From positions 1,360,657 to 1,424,656 of the forward strand of contig NZ_VCNI01000001.1 in NCBI RefSeq assembly GCF_005937185.1: DNA of 64,000 nucleotides, in the 5' to 3' direction. The translations under genes were made by a program, and so were the position numbers. Shown here one piece after another: positions 18,062-25,991 of the stretch. Within the stretch, counting starts at the first letter, position 1. Each line of letters starts with the position of its first letter. This stretch comes from Flagellimonas algicola. Its GTDB lineage: Bacteria; Bacteroidota; Bacteroidia; Flavobacteriales; Flavobacteriaceae. The notes under the pieces were generated by a model. The model saw nothing but the letters and a program-made list of their open reading frames with translations, made no database searches and was not told the origin of the DNA.

Positions 18062-19905
18062 CAATTTATTTTTTTATCTATATCCCCTTCGGAGATGATG
18101 GTATATATTTGTTTTTGTCTGGGACTCAAGGTAGGTTCCTTGCAACCAAAAAGATTGTTCACCAAGGCCAATTGCGATTCATGGTCCAATACTTCCCCGG
18201 TCTTTACCGCCAAATTTCGGGAAAGTGCCTCGGCCAATAACTCTGCCTGTGAAATGGAACCTTCCTGATACCCTTCCTTATAATCCGCAATTAAGCGATC
18301 CAATACCGTGCCAATCCCACTTTCAGACACCAAGACTGGCACCCCTGTCACTTTTACAGTTTCCTGATCCAAGTCTTCAAAGGCAAATCCAACATTATAT
18401 AAACTTTCCCGTACCTCTTTCAAAATGTCCAAATCCTGGTTGGAAAATGAAAGTTCCAAAGGAAAAAGTAGCTGCTGGCTTACCCCTTCCTTAACAGTAA
18501 TCTCCCCCAAGAATTTTTCGAACAAAATACGTTCATGAGCCCGATTCTGATGAACCACCAACAACCCTGATTTTATGGTACTGACCACATATTTCCGCTG
18601 CAATTGAAAGGTTGTTCCCGCTTGGGTCTCCATCTCATCCTCGGAATACATTACCCTCTGGACAACGGTATCTGTTTCAATTTCAACACTACTGAAACTT
18701 CCGGTCTCCTCAATATCCAAACCTTGGTACAAATTCTCCCAGCCCTTAGCGCTTTGTTTTTGAAAAGCGGGTTTCCCCGCTGTGGTTTTAAGGGTATCCT
18801 GAAAAGGATTAAAGTCTGCATCAACTGTGACTTTGGGCAAAACCACTCCTTTTTCTTTGTAGGCATAGGGCGTATCCAAATTGGGGTCGTGCTCAAAATC
18901 CAGAATTGGGGCCACATTAAACTGACCCAGACTATGTTTTATGGTGGAACGAAGCATGGCGTACAGTGCATGCTCATCATCAAATTTTACTTCCGTTTTG
19001 GTAGGGTGTATGTTGATATCGATGGACTTGGGATCCACTTCCAAATAAATAAAATAACCTGGAAAAGCATCCGGTTTGATCAGTCCCTCAAATGCGACAA
19101 CCACTGCATGATGTAAATATGGACTTTTTATAAATCGATTGTTGGCAAAGAAAAACTGCTCTCCCCTGCTCTTTTTGGCGTATTCTGGTTTACAAATAAA
19201 ACCAGAGATATTTACCACCTCAGTTTCCTCTTCTACTGGCACCAAACGCTCGGTCATCCTACTCCCAAAAACATGGGCAATTCGCTGTCTATAATTGACT
19301 TTGGGCAAATTGAAAATCTCGGAACCGTTGTTGTAAAAATGAAACTCGATATTGGGATGTACCAAGGCCACTCTATGAAATTCATCCGTAATATGTCTCA
19401 ATTCCACTTGGTTCGATTTCAAGAAATTGCGCCGAGCCGGGATATTGAAAAATAGGTTTTTGACTGATATGGAAGTGCCTTTGGGAGTAGCCACCACTTC
19501 TTGGGAAACTACTTTGCTGCCTTCTATTTTTATATGGGTTCCCACCTCCATGTCCTCAATTCGGGTCAACATGTCTACATGGGCAATAGCAGCGATGGAT
19601 GCCAAGGCCTCACCCCTAAACCCTTTGGTTTGAAGGTTAAATAAGTCTTGGGCCGAGGAAATCTTGGAAGTGGCATGGCGTTCAAAAGAAAGCCTTGCAT
19701 CTGTTTCGCTCATACCTTTGCCATTGTCTACCACTTGCAAAAGCGCCTTGCCTCCATCCTTCACGATCAACTTGATCAGGGTAGCTCCGGCATCAATGGC
19801 ATTTTCCAACAATTCCTTGACCACTGAAGCTGGGCGTTGAACCACTTCCCCTGCTGCAATTTGATTGGCAACATGGTCTGGTAAAAGTTTAATGATGTCC
19901 GCCAT
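18061..19905 (-). CDS. mutL: DNA mismatch repair protein MutL
   Basis: Mismatch-repair ATPase matchmaker between MutS and downstream enzymes. The GHKL ATPase motifs are clear (ELLENAIDAGAT, DNGKGM, FRGEALASIAA, GTSISVKNLFFNIPAR). The 614 aa include a linker and a C-terminal dimerisation domain. The endonuclease motif DQHAxxE(x)4E of nicking MutLs is altered: at residues 452-463 it reads HQNRAHERILFE, and the C-terminal zinc-site motifs (ACHGSxRA, CPHGRP) are not recognisable. It is translationally linked (TAATG, TGATG) to the small gene upstream and the rhomboid gene downstream. Confidence 0.95.
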   Translation of the reverse strand: MADIIKLLPDHVANQIAAGEVVQRPASVVKELLENAIDAGATLIKLIVKDGGKALLQVVDNGKGMSETDARLSFERHATSKISSAQDLFNLQTKGFRGEALASIAAIAHVDMLTRIEDMEVGTHIKIEGSKVVSQEVVATPKGTSISVKNLFFNIPARRNFLKSNQVELRHITDEFHRVALVHPNIEFHFYNNGSEIFNLPKVNYRQRIAHVFGSRMTERLVPVEEETEVVNISGFICKPEYAKKSRGEQFFFANNRFIKSPYLHHAVVVAFEGLIKPDAFPGYFIYLEVDPKSIDINIHPTKTEVKFDDEHALYAMLRSTIKHSLGQFNVAPILDFEHDPNLDTPYAYKEKGVVLPKVTVDADFNPFQDTLKTTAGKPAFQKQSAKGWENLYQGLDIEETGSFSSVEIETDTVVQRVMYSEDEMETQAGTTFQLQRKYVVSTIKSGLLVVHQNRAHERILFEKFLGEITVKEGVSQQLLFPLELSFSNQDLDILKEVRESLYNVGFAFEDLDQETVKVTGVPVLVSESGIGTVLDRLIADYKEGYQEGSISQAELLAEALSRNLAVKTGEVLDHESQLALVNNLFGCKEPTLSPRQKQIYTIISEGDIDKKIN

Positions 19906-20189
19906 TAGGGATTCAGGAATATGGATAAATCAAAGTCGATGATGTAGAGAAACAACAATATTAATACGGCAACAATTATTAGGAATCGGATTCTTAGATT
20001 TCTATCCCCCTGTGTTTTCAAATCATCCATTGCGGAAGTCACCTTACTTTTTATCCCTCTTTGTGTATGCGCCGTACTTCTGAATTTATCAAGTTTATGT
20101 TCAATTTTATAAGGACTGCCTTCTCCCTTGTAATAACGTGGCGAGTAGTCAAACGTCTTGTTTTTTCTAAGTTTTAGAAAATTTCGCAT
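19905..20189 (-). CDS. conserved small membrane protein of unknown function
   Basis: A 94-aa protein with a basic N-terminal half (FDYSPRYYKGEGSPYKIEHK and a Lys/Arg-rich stretch) and one membrane segment near the C-terminus (about residues 69-86). Similar flavobacterial proteins have been labelled riboflavin synthase beta, a name I do not accept because no enzyme motif is present. It is the first gene of the operon with mutL (one-base overlap) and has a -7 box upstream. Confidence 0.75.
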   Translation of the reverse strand: MRNFLKLRKNKTFDYSPRYYKGEGSPYKIEHKLDKFRSTAHTQRGIKSKVTSAMDDLKTQGDRNLRIRFLIIVAVLILLFLYIIDFDLSIFLNP

Positions 20190-20211
20190 TGCATCCTTTT
20201 CGGTGTAACTT

Positions 20212-20219
20212 CAAAGGTA
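20212..20219 (-). promoter_or_regulatory. -7 box for the mutL-rhomboid operon
   Basis: Minus-strand TACCTTTG, an exact TAnnTTTG match, 22 bases before the ATG of the 94-aa gene. No clear TTG at the -33 spacing. Confidence 0.45.
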
Positions 20220-20229
20220 CTTAAAATCG

Positions 20230-20655
20230 AAAAACATGGCTTGGGGCGTATGCCAAAAAATGTTAACAAGGGAAATGATCAAGTTCAAAATCAAAAAACA
20301 AGTTCAAGTGCAACCAGATTTTTGGATTGTTGGATTGTTGGACTATTAGAATTTGTAGTTTGGTGTTTGTAGTCTGGGGTTTGGTGCTTAGAATTTAATA
20401 TAGTTCTCGACTGCGCTCGAACTGACCGTTGGACAATTGGATGGTTGGATTATTGGAAATACGTGCTTGGTGGAATTGAAAATTGAAAATGAAAAATGGA
20501 TAACCGTAAATTACAATTTGTAGCTTGGTGCTTGCTGCTTCAAGAATAATACTAAAGGATTAATTCTGGATTTTGAATGGGAATACTTGCCATTTAGCAT
20601 TCAACATTGAAAACTGAAAATTAAATATTGAAAGAACTTGAATTTGAAGTCTTGG
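20230..20655. repeat. gene-free island of degenerate repeated words
   Basis: The 466-base gap between the 94-aa gene and ribH has no plausible gene. It is built from short near-repeats: TTGGATTGT in tandem (about 20321-20340), GTAGTTTGGTGTTTGTAG and TTTGTAGCTTGGTGCTTG (20353 and 20517), AATTGAAAATTGAAAATGAA (about 20474), and similar words at 20600-20632. The same vocabulary recurs at 40130-40280 (reverse orientation) and 60967-61018. A TCGA palindrome lies inside. Function unknown. Confidence 0.7.
20403..20427. repeat. dispersed TCGA palindromic element, intact copy
   Basis: GTTCTCGACTGCGCTCGAAC followed by TGACC; the core is a near-palindrome. Read on the minus strand it matches both halves of the split element at 1225-1270. 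The two copies show that this is a dispersed repeat in the genome. Confidence 0.7.
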
Positions 20656-21138
20656 CTAATTCCCCAGCACTGCCATTTGAATAGCAGCTATAGCCGCTTC
20701 CGTACCCTTGTTCCCGTGTTTACCACCACTTCTATCCTCCGCCTGTTGTAGCGTATCGTCGGTAAGTACACAAAAGATGACCGGAACATCGTATGCAACA
20801 TTAAGGTCTTTGATTCCCTGGGCCGTGGCACTACAAACAAAATCGAAATGGCTGGTCTCCCCCCTAATGACACTTCCTATGGCAATTACAGCATCTACCT
20901 CTTCCGTGGTGAGCATTTTTTTAGCACCGAATGTCAGTTCAAAACTTCCAGGGACGCTCCAACGAATAATATTCTCTTGCTGCGCACCACAGTCAACTAA
21001 TGCATCAAAAGCTCCTTTATAGAGGGCTTCCGTAATCGCTTCGTTCCATTCAGAAACAACAATCCCAAACCGAAGTGACTTCGCATTTGGGATTTTGGAT
21101 TTATCGTAAATCGAAAGATTCTTATTTTCAGTGGCCAT
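20656..21138 (-). CDS. ribH: 6,7-dimethyl-8-ribityllumazine synthase
   Basis: Penultimate riboflavin-pathway enzyme, condensing the ribityl-aminouracil with dihydroxybutanone phosphate. Motifs: FGIVVSEWNEAITEAL near the N-terminus, VPGSFELTFGAK, and AIGSVIRGETSHFDFV with the catalytic His. From ATG 21138 the protein has 160 aa, the normal length; the longer in-frame start at 21171 would run into the upstream gene. It follows the TPR gene with a 4-base gap. Confidence 0.95.
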   Translation of the reverse strand: MATENKNLSIYDKSKIPNAKSLRFGIVVSEWNEAITEALYKGAFDALVDCGAQQENIIRWSVPGSFELTFGAKKMLTTEEVDAVIAIGSVIRGETSHFDFVCSATAQGIKDLNVAYDVPVIFCVLTDDTLQQAEDRSGGKHGNKGTEAAIAAIQMAVLGN

Positions 21139-21142
21139 GTTG

Positions 21143-21901
21143 TTAGTTTTGGGCCAAACCAATAAGCACATCTATGCCATTGGCTTCTTGCGAACCCTCA
21201 AACTCTTCCTTGATTCGCTCAAAGAAACTGATGGCTTTATCTTTTTGGCCAAGATTCATGGCTAATACACCCGCCTTGTACAAAAATCGAGGTGTGGTAT
21301 ATTCATTGGTACTATGTGCAATGGCTTTCTCATAGTAACCCAAGGCATCCTCTTCTTGGTTCAACTGGGAAAAAGCGTCCCCAATTCCACCTTTGGCCAT
21401 GGCACCTAAAACAGCATCATCGGAAGAAAAATCCTCCAATTGGGTAATGGCATCATCATATTGTTGTAGGTTCAAATAGGTCATTCCAGCAGAATATTTG
21501 GCCAAATTTGCAGCTTTGGTTCCCTTATACTCCTGAATGATATCCAAAAAACCATATTTCCCTTCCGCACCGTTCAAGGCCAACCCAAACAAAGAATCCT
21601 GGGCGGTCTCATTGGCCAATGCTTGATCAAAATACTGCTGCGGATAAAAAAGTTCATTGGCAGCAGAAGCTTCTTTCGGTTTTTGAATAAACTCGTTGTA
21701 ACCCAAGTATCCCAATACACCTATGGCAATAACTCCAATGGCCCCCAAGATGAAATTTTGGTTCTTCTGTACCCAAGCCTCCGTTTTGGAAGCACTTTCG
21801 TCCAAGGTGCTAAACACCTCTGCCGTTGTGCTGTTTTCGTCTATGGATACTTCTTCAGCCTTATTTTTTGGTTTAAAGCCTCGCTTCTTGTATGTTGCCA
21901 T
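21143..21901 (-). CDS. TPR-containing membrane-anchored protein (YfgM-like)
   Basis: Tetratricopeptide protein with a charged cytoplasmic N-terminus, one membrane segment (about residues 50-68, ILGAIGVIAIGVLGYLGYNE) and several TPR units in the periplasmic part (KYSAGMTYLNLQQYDDAITQ; GGIGDAFSQLNQEEDALGYY). The architecture matches YfgM-type proteins, which assist envelope protein biogenesis in Proteobacteria; the role here is inferred only. It is first in a two-gene operon with ribH and divergent from recF. Confidence 0.85.
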   Translation of the reverse strand: MATYKKRGFKPKNKAEEVSIDENSTTAEVFSTLDESASKTEAWVQKNQNFILGAIGVIAIGVLGYLGYNEFIQKPKEASAANELFYPQQYFDQALANETAQDSLFGLALNGAEGKYGFLDIIQEYKGTKAANLAKYSAGMTYLNLQQYDDAITQLEDFSSDDAVLGAMAKGGIGDAFSQLNQEEDALGYYEKAIAHSTNEYTTPRFLYKAGVLAMNLGQKDKAISFFERIKEEFEGSQEANGIDVLIGLAQN

Positions 21902-21921
21902 TCTTCATTAAATTAATCGCG

Positions 21922-21950
21922 CAAAAATAAAGTTTTTATCCAAAACCAAA
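21922..21950 (-). promoter_or_regulatory. promoter of the TPR-ribH operon
   Basis: Minus strand: TTTG (21950-21947), 17 bases, TATTTTTG (21929-21922), close to the Bacteroidota consensus, 20 bases before the ATG at 21901. Confidence 0.55.
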
Positions 21951-21965
21951 AGGCAATTTATTCGT

Positions 21966-21973
21966 TATTTTTG
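21966..21973 (+). promoter_or_regulatory. -7 box for the recF operon
   Basis: TATTTTTG, an exact TAnnTTTG match, 54 bases before the recF ATG and back to back with the minus-strand promoter at 21922-21950. No clear -33 TTG. Confidence 0.4.
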
Positions 21974-22027
21974 GAATCTTTTATGGGTCTCAATAGCGCC
22001 CCAAACACATTATTGCACTAGCTTTTC

Positions 22028-23107
22028 ATGTTTTTAAAGCATTTATCCTTAGTTAATTACAAGAATTTCGATTCCAAAAACATGGAGTTCGACCCCGTAA
22101 TCAATTGTTTGGTAGGCGATAACGGGGTTGGAAAGACCAACATTCTGGACGCCATTTATCATCTTGCATTTGGCAAGAGTTATTTTAACCCAGTAACGAC
22201 CCAGAACATTAAACACGGTACCGATTTTTTTGTAATTGACGGAGAGTTTGAAAAGGAAAAACGTGAAGAAAAAATCATCTGTAGTTTTAAACGGGGGATG
22301 AAAAAGGTCATCAAACGCAACGGTAAAGCCTATGAAAAATTTTCGGAACACATTGGCTTTTTACCCTTGGTAATCATCTCACCTTCGGATAGGGATTTGA
22401 TCATTGAGGGCAGCGATACCCGAAGAAAATTCATGGATGGGGTCATTTCCCAATCGGATAAACAATATCTGCAAGACTTGATCAAATACAATAAGGTCTT
22501 GGTACAGCGAAATTCCTTACTGAAGTATTTTGTGGCCAACAATACCTTTGATCCCGACACCTTATCCATTTACAACGGTCAACTTCACGAATTGGGAACC
22601 AACATCCATGAGAAAAGATTGGCATTCATAGCATCATTTCTTCCCATTTTTAAGGAACAATATGCCCATATTTCAGAAAAGGATGAACAAATCAATTTGT
22701 CCTATGAAAGTCAATTAAAAGATAAAAGTTTGTTGGAGTTGCTGAAAGGATCCGTCGAGAAAGACCGGGTTTTGCAATACACCAGTATGGGGATTCACAA
22801 AGACGACTTACAGTTCACCATTGCTGGGCATCCAATCAAGAAATTTGGGAGCCAAGGGCAACAAAAATCTTTCCTCATTGCCTTAAAACTGGCCCAATTC
22901 CATTTTATAAAGGCACAGGCCGGAACCACACCCATTCTGCTTTTGGATGATATTTTTGACAAGCTGGATGAACATCGGGTTTCCCAAATTGTTTCACTGG
23001 TAGATAATAAAAGTTTTGGACAATTGTTTATTAGTGATACGCATGCTGAACGCACCGAAAATGTAGTTAAAAACATTAAGCAGAGCTATAAAATCTTTAC
23101 CTTGTAA
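22028..23107 (+). CDS. recF: DNA replication and repair protein RecF
   Basis: SMC-like ATPase that loads RecA at single-strand gaps with RecO and RecR. Walker [10 protein letters not shown] is at residues 30-38, the ABC signature region is [18 protein letters not shown], and Walker B is [13 protein letters not shown]. The 359 aa are standard. It heads a plus-strand group with a lipoprotein gene (1-base gap) and a DUF721 gene; the recF-DUF721 link is common in bacteria. Confidence 0.96.
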   Translation: MFLKHLSLVNYKNFDSKNMEFDPVINCLVGDNGVGKTNILDAIYHLAFGKSYFNPVTTQNIKHGTDFFVIDGEFEKEKREEKIICSFKRGMKKVIKRNGKAYEKFSEHIGFLPLVIISPSDRDLIIEGSDTRRKFMDGVISQSDKQYLQDLIKYNKVLVQRNSLLKYFVANNTFDPDTLSIYNGQLHELGTNIHEKRLAFIASFLPIFKEQYAHISEKDEQINLSYESQLKDKSLLELLKGSVEKDRVLQYTSMGIHKDDLQFTIAGHPIKKFGSQGQQKSFLIALKLAQFHFIKAQAGTTPILLLDDIFDKLDEHRVSQIVSLVDNKSFGQLFISDTHAERTENVVKNIKQSYKIFTL

Positions 23108-23108
23108 C

Positions 23109-23531
23109 ATGAGGTGGACAATCCTTTTTTTATTGGGATTAATCTTTTTTGGATGTGCTGAATCGTCCATTTCCAAGGAAGAACTTCGGCATTTGAATGG
23201 TTATTGGGAAATCAGCAATGTGATGTTTCCAGATGGAGAGCAGAAGGATTATGGAATTAACCCCGCCATTGATTTTATTCATTTGGAGGGTAGCCAAGGT
23301 TATCGAAAAAAAATGCAGCCCAAGTTTGATGGTAGTTATCAAACATCCAATCAATCGGAAGCTTTTGAAGTCATCCAAAGTCAGGAGTATTTTGTTCTAA
23401 CCTATAAACATAATCTGGATGATAGACAGGAAACTCTGATCCAATTGGATTCGCTTTCCTTTATCATCCGTGACGAGGAGGGTGTACAATATATATATAA
23501 GCGATTTCAACCTATATCCATTCCCAAATAA
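23109..23531 (+). CDS. small lipocalin-like lipoprotein
   Basis: Predicted lipoprotein of 140 aa with signal MRWTILFLLGLIFFGC, lipobox FFGC. The mature part starts with a beta-rich, lipocalin-like pattern (LNGYWEISNVMFPDGEQKDYG, then alternating strands). No enzyme motif. It starts one base after the recF stop and ends with a one-base overlap (TAATG) to the DUF721 gene, so the three genes are coupled. Confidence 0.8.
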   Translation: MRWTILFLLGLIFFGCAESSISKEELRHLNGYWEISNVMFPDGEQKDYGINPAIDFIHLEGSQGYRKKMQPKFDGSYQTSNQSEAFEVIQSQEYFVLTYKHNLDDRQETLIQLDSLSFIIRDEEGVQYIYKRFQPISIPK

Positions 23532-23827
23532 TGGCCAAAAGACAAAATTCAGGTTTACCACTTCGGGATGCGCTGAGCGAGTTTATCAAGGAAAACAAGC
23601 TTCAAAAAGGCATGGACAAAGTAGACGCAAGGGACGCCTGGGTAAAGCTCATGGGAAATGGGGTGAATAATTATACTACTGCTGTGGAGCTTAAAAACGA
23701 AACCCTTTACGTTTCCTTATCCTCCTCAGTATTGCGGGAAGAACTTAGCTTGGGAAAAAGTAAAATCATTACAATGCTCAATGAGGAGTTGGGCAAAGAA
23801 TTGGTCAAAAAATTGGTGCTGCGCTAA
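23531..23827 (+). CDS. DUF721 domain protein
   Basis: 98-aa protein of the DUF721 family (DciA-like region), often next to recF or gyrB. DciA proteins load the replicative helicase in many bacteria; whether this short Bacteroidota form does so is unproven. Visible features: LPLRDALSEFIKENKLQKGM, a conserved Trp (DAWVKLMG) and a basic C-terminus ending ELVKKLVLR. It overlaps the preceding lipoprotein gene by one base. Confidence 0.85.
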   Translation: MAKRQNSGLPLRDALSEFIKENKLQKGMDKVDARDAWVKLMGNGVNNYTTAVELKNETLYVSLSSSVLREELSLGKSKIITMLNEELGKELVKKLVLR

Positions 23828-23848
23828 AAAATAATCATCCCTAGTCCA

Positions 23849-24355
23849 ATGAAAACAATTGTAGCATCGGAAAGATTGCTGATTCGGGAAGCAGGACCCA
23901 AAGATTCCGAATTTATCCTTGAACTGCTCAACAGCCCTAACTGGCTGGAATTTATAGGAGACAGAGGTGTAAAGACTGAAAAACAGGCCTTGACCTATAT
24001 AGAAACCAGTTTACGACACTCCTACAGCAATCATGGTTTTGGTCTTTATGTGGTGATTTTGCAAGAATCCATAACCCCAATAGGGCTCTGCGGATTCCTA
24101 CAACGGGATTATCTGGACCATCCGGATATTGGGTTTGCCACCCTTCCATCCTTTGAAGGGTTTGGGTACACTTTTGAAGCTTGTTCAGCCCTAATGGGAC
24201 ATGCCAAGCAAAGCTTACAGCTAAAATCCATCCTGGGTATTACCACCCCATCCAATCTTAAATCACGAAATCTTCTTACCAAAATTGGACTTGTGGAAGC
24301 GGGTACGGTAATTCCTCCAGGTAAGAAAGAGGAACTTCTTCTTTTTTCCAACTAA
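23849..24355 (+). CDS. GNAT family N-acetyltransferase
   Basis: RimJ/RimL-type acetyl-CoA transferase, 168 aa. It begins ASERLLIREAGPKDSEFILELL and has the family strand and pyrophosphate-loop region (IGFATLPSFEGFGYTFEACSA) and the C-terminal NLKSRNLLTKIGL motif. Acceptor unknown (ribosomal protein, antibiotic or small amine). It lies 21 bases after the DUF721 gene and ends at a bidirectional hairpin shared with ndk. Confidence 0.9.
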   Translation: MKTIVASERLLIREAGPKDSEFILELLNSPNWLEFIGDRGVKTEKQALTYIETSLRHSYSNHGFGLYVVILQESITPIGLCGFLQRDYLDHPDIGFATLPSFEGFGYTFEACSALMGHAKQSLQLKSILGITTPSNLKSRNLLTKIGLVEAGTVIPPGKKEELLLFSN

Positions 24356-24381
24356 AAAAGCCACCCAAAAAGAGTGGCTTT
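24354..24381. terminator. intrinsic terminator between convergent GNAT and ndk genes
   Basis: Stem AAAGCCAC (24357-24364) / GTGGCTTT (24374-24381) with a 9-base loop. The A-run before the stem gives a U-run for the minus-strand ndk transcript; the T-run on the plus side is short, so it serves ndk best. Confidence 0.75.
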
Positions 24382-24403
24382 CCATGTATACTTTATATTC
24401 TCT

Positions 24404-24820
24404 TTAGAATACTTCTCTTCCTGAAAAGTGAAAAGCACCTTCAATGGTGGCATTTTCATCACTGTCTGAACCATGAACGGCATTTTCACCAATACTGGTT
24501 GCATATAATTTACGGATGGTTCCCTCTGCAGCTTCTGCTGGATTGGTCGCCCCGATCAACGCACGAAAATCATCCACAGCATTATCCTTTTCCAAAATTG
24601 CGGCAATAATTGGCCCACGAGTCATAAATTCCACCAATTCTCCAAAGAAAGGTCGCTCTTTATGAATTGCGTAAAATTCTTGCGCATCTCTTTTGCTCAA
24701 TTGGGTATATTTCATGGCCACAATTTTGAAGCCAGCCCCTGTAATCTTTTCCAATATAGCGCCAATATGCCCATTTTCAACGGCATCTGGCTTGATCATG
24801 GTAAACGTTCTATTTCCCAT
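24404..24820 (-). CDS. ndk: nucleoside diphosphate kinase
   Basis: Balances NTP and dNTP pools by phosphate transfer through a phosphohistidine. The 138-aa protein begins [16 protein letters not shown]. It carries the active-site block [12 protein letters not shown] with the phospho-accepting His near residue 116, and the [14 protein letters not shown] loop. Single-gene unit with its own promoter and terminator. Confidence 0.97.
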   Translation of the reverse strand: MGNRTFTMIKPDAVENGHIGAILEKITGAGFKIVAMKYTQLSKRDAQEFYAIHKERPFFGELVEFMTRGPIIAAILEKDNAVDDFRALIGATNPAEAAEGTIRKLYATSIGENAVHGSDSDENATIEGAFHFSGREVF

Positions 24821-24839
24821 TATTTTCTAAAATTTTGCG

Positions 24840-24869
24840 CAAACTTACGCTTTTTCCACCAACGGACAA
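24840..24869 (-). promoter_or_regulatory. promoter of ndk
   Basis: Minus strand: TTG (24869-24867), 19 bases, TAAGTTTG (24847-24840), an exact fit to the Bacteroidota TTG/TAnnTTTG promoter, 19 bases upstream of the ndk ATG. The TTG lies at the very 3' end of the neighbouring phosphatase gene's downstream gap. Confidence 0.65.
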
Positions 24870-24872
24870 GGG

Positions 24873-25916
24873 TTAATACTGCTGTTTTATTTCTTGATGC
24901 ACCAAACCATTTTCACCCATGATTTTAAGCTTGGCCTCCCGGGTCTCAAGGTTTAACTCAATAAGACCAAAACTGGTCACAGAAGTTACCGAACCCACGC
25001 GATAGGGGTTGGGCTCTGCCTCAAAATTGGAGTAAGAATGGGTAAGACCGCTACTAGTAAAATCAATTAAGGGATACGACATGCTTTCCAACTGGGTTAT
25101 GGAAAACTCAGAAATATGTCGGTCACCAGATAAAATCATAATTCCTTTGGCTTTGGAGTTGGAAATCAGTTGGTTCATTCTTTCAATTTCCTTTGGAAAA
25201 TTGCCCCAACTCTCAAATCCATGTTCCCTGGACAAAAATTGAATACTGGTCACAATCAAATTGAAATTGGCATCTGATGATTGCAATTCATTTTGAAGCC
25301 ATTCCCACTGGGCTTCTCCCAGAATTGTTGCATCAGCCGCTGCATTTGGTTTGTATCTTCTTCCGGGATTTTCGTCTTTCTCCAGCCTGCTTCGAAAATA
25401 GCGGGTGTCCAAAACCAATACCTTTATTTTACCAGCTGGAATCTCATACGTATGTGCAGCATAGATTCCCTTCCTTGCCCGTCTTTCACTTTCCGGAGCC
25501 ACTCCCATAAAATCTAAAAACTGTTGTTGACTTCCATCTTTCATGGTGAACTCCTCCCCTCCATCATTTAGACCATAATCATGATCATCCCAGGTTCCTA
25601 TGACAGGAATTTTGGACTTCAACAAAGCATATCCCTCAACCTTGTTTTGTTTATCATACATCGATTTCAAAAGCTCCATATCATCCGTATCCGCATAAAT
25701 ATTATCTCCACCCCAAATCCAAAGGTGGGGGTCCATTTCCAAGATATCGTTCCAAAAAGGGTTCTCCATATCTTGTTTGTTACAGGAACCAAAAGCAATG
25801 TTAAAAATGGGATTGGAATTTTCACCAGCACTTTCCTGGATTGGTGAAGATTCTTGCTTTGATTTGCATGTGATGAGGGCCATTACACACAAAAAAAATG
25901 AAAGGAAACGTGTCAT
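24873..25916 (-). CDS. PhoD-like alkaline phosphatase/metallophosphoesterase, lipoprotein
   Basis: Secreted phosphatase or phosphodiesterase of the PhoD class. From ATG 25916 it has a lipoprotein signal (FLSFFLCVMALITC). Metal-binding motifs follow in order: FGSCNKQDMENPFW, WGGDNIYADTDD, GTWDDHDYGLNDGG, SGDRHISE and a final FTSSGLTHSY. In-frame ATG 25958 would add residues ahead of the signal peptide and is rejected. It may scavenge phosphate from organic esters outside the cell. It is divergent from nrnA. Confidence 0.9.
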   Translation of the reverse strand: MTRFLSFFLCVMALITCKSKQESSPIQESAGENSNPIFNIAFGSCNKQDMENPFWNDILEMDPHLWIWGGDNIYADTDDMELLKSMYDKQNKVEGYALLKSKIPVIGTWDDHDYGLNDGGEEFTMKDGSQQQFLDFMGVAPESERRARKGIYAAHTYEIPAGKIKVLVLDTRYFRSRLEKDENPGRRYKPNAAADATILGEAQWEWLQNELQSSDANFNLIVTSIQFLSREHGFESWGNFPKEIERMNQLISNSKAKGIMILSGDRHISEFSITQLESMSYPLIDFTSSGLTHSYSNFEAEPNPYRVGSVTSVTSFGLIELNLETREAKLKIMGENGLVHQEIKQQY

Positions 25917-25978
25917 ACCGTGAATTTGAGCTTGGACAAAAATAAAGCATCCAAGCATACCTCTATATTATATTATTG

Positions 25979-25986
25979 TATCTTTG
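25979..25986 (+). promoter_or_regulatory. -7 box for nrnA-gldI-PPIase operon
   Basis: TATCTTTG, exact TAnnTTTG, ending only 5 bases before ATG 25992, so the transcript would have almost no leader if this box is used. No TTG at the -33 distance. Confidence 0.4.
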
Positions 25987-25991
25987 GGCGC

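Noticed and set aside
19905..20189. Riboflavin synthase beta subunit label for the 94-aa protein
   Set aside because: The true lumazine synthase (ribH) is the next gene; the small protein has only a membrane segment and a basic N-terminus.
20230..20655. CRISPR array
   Set aside because: The repeats are degenerate, with no constant unit or spacer length, and no cas gene is in the window.
22028..23107. Replication origin beside recF
   Set aside because: No dnaA/dnaN gene, DnaA-box cluster or A/T-rich unwinding element was seen nearby.
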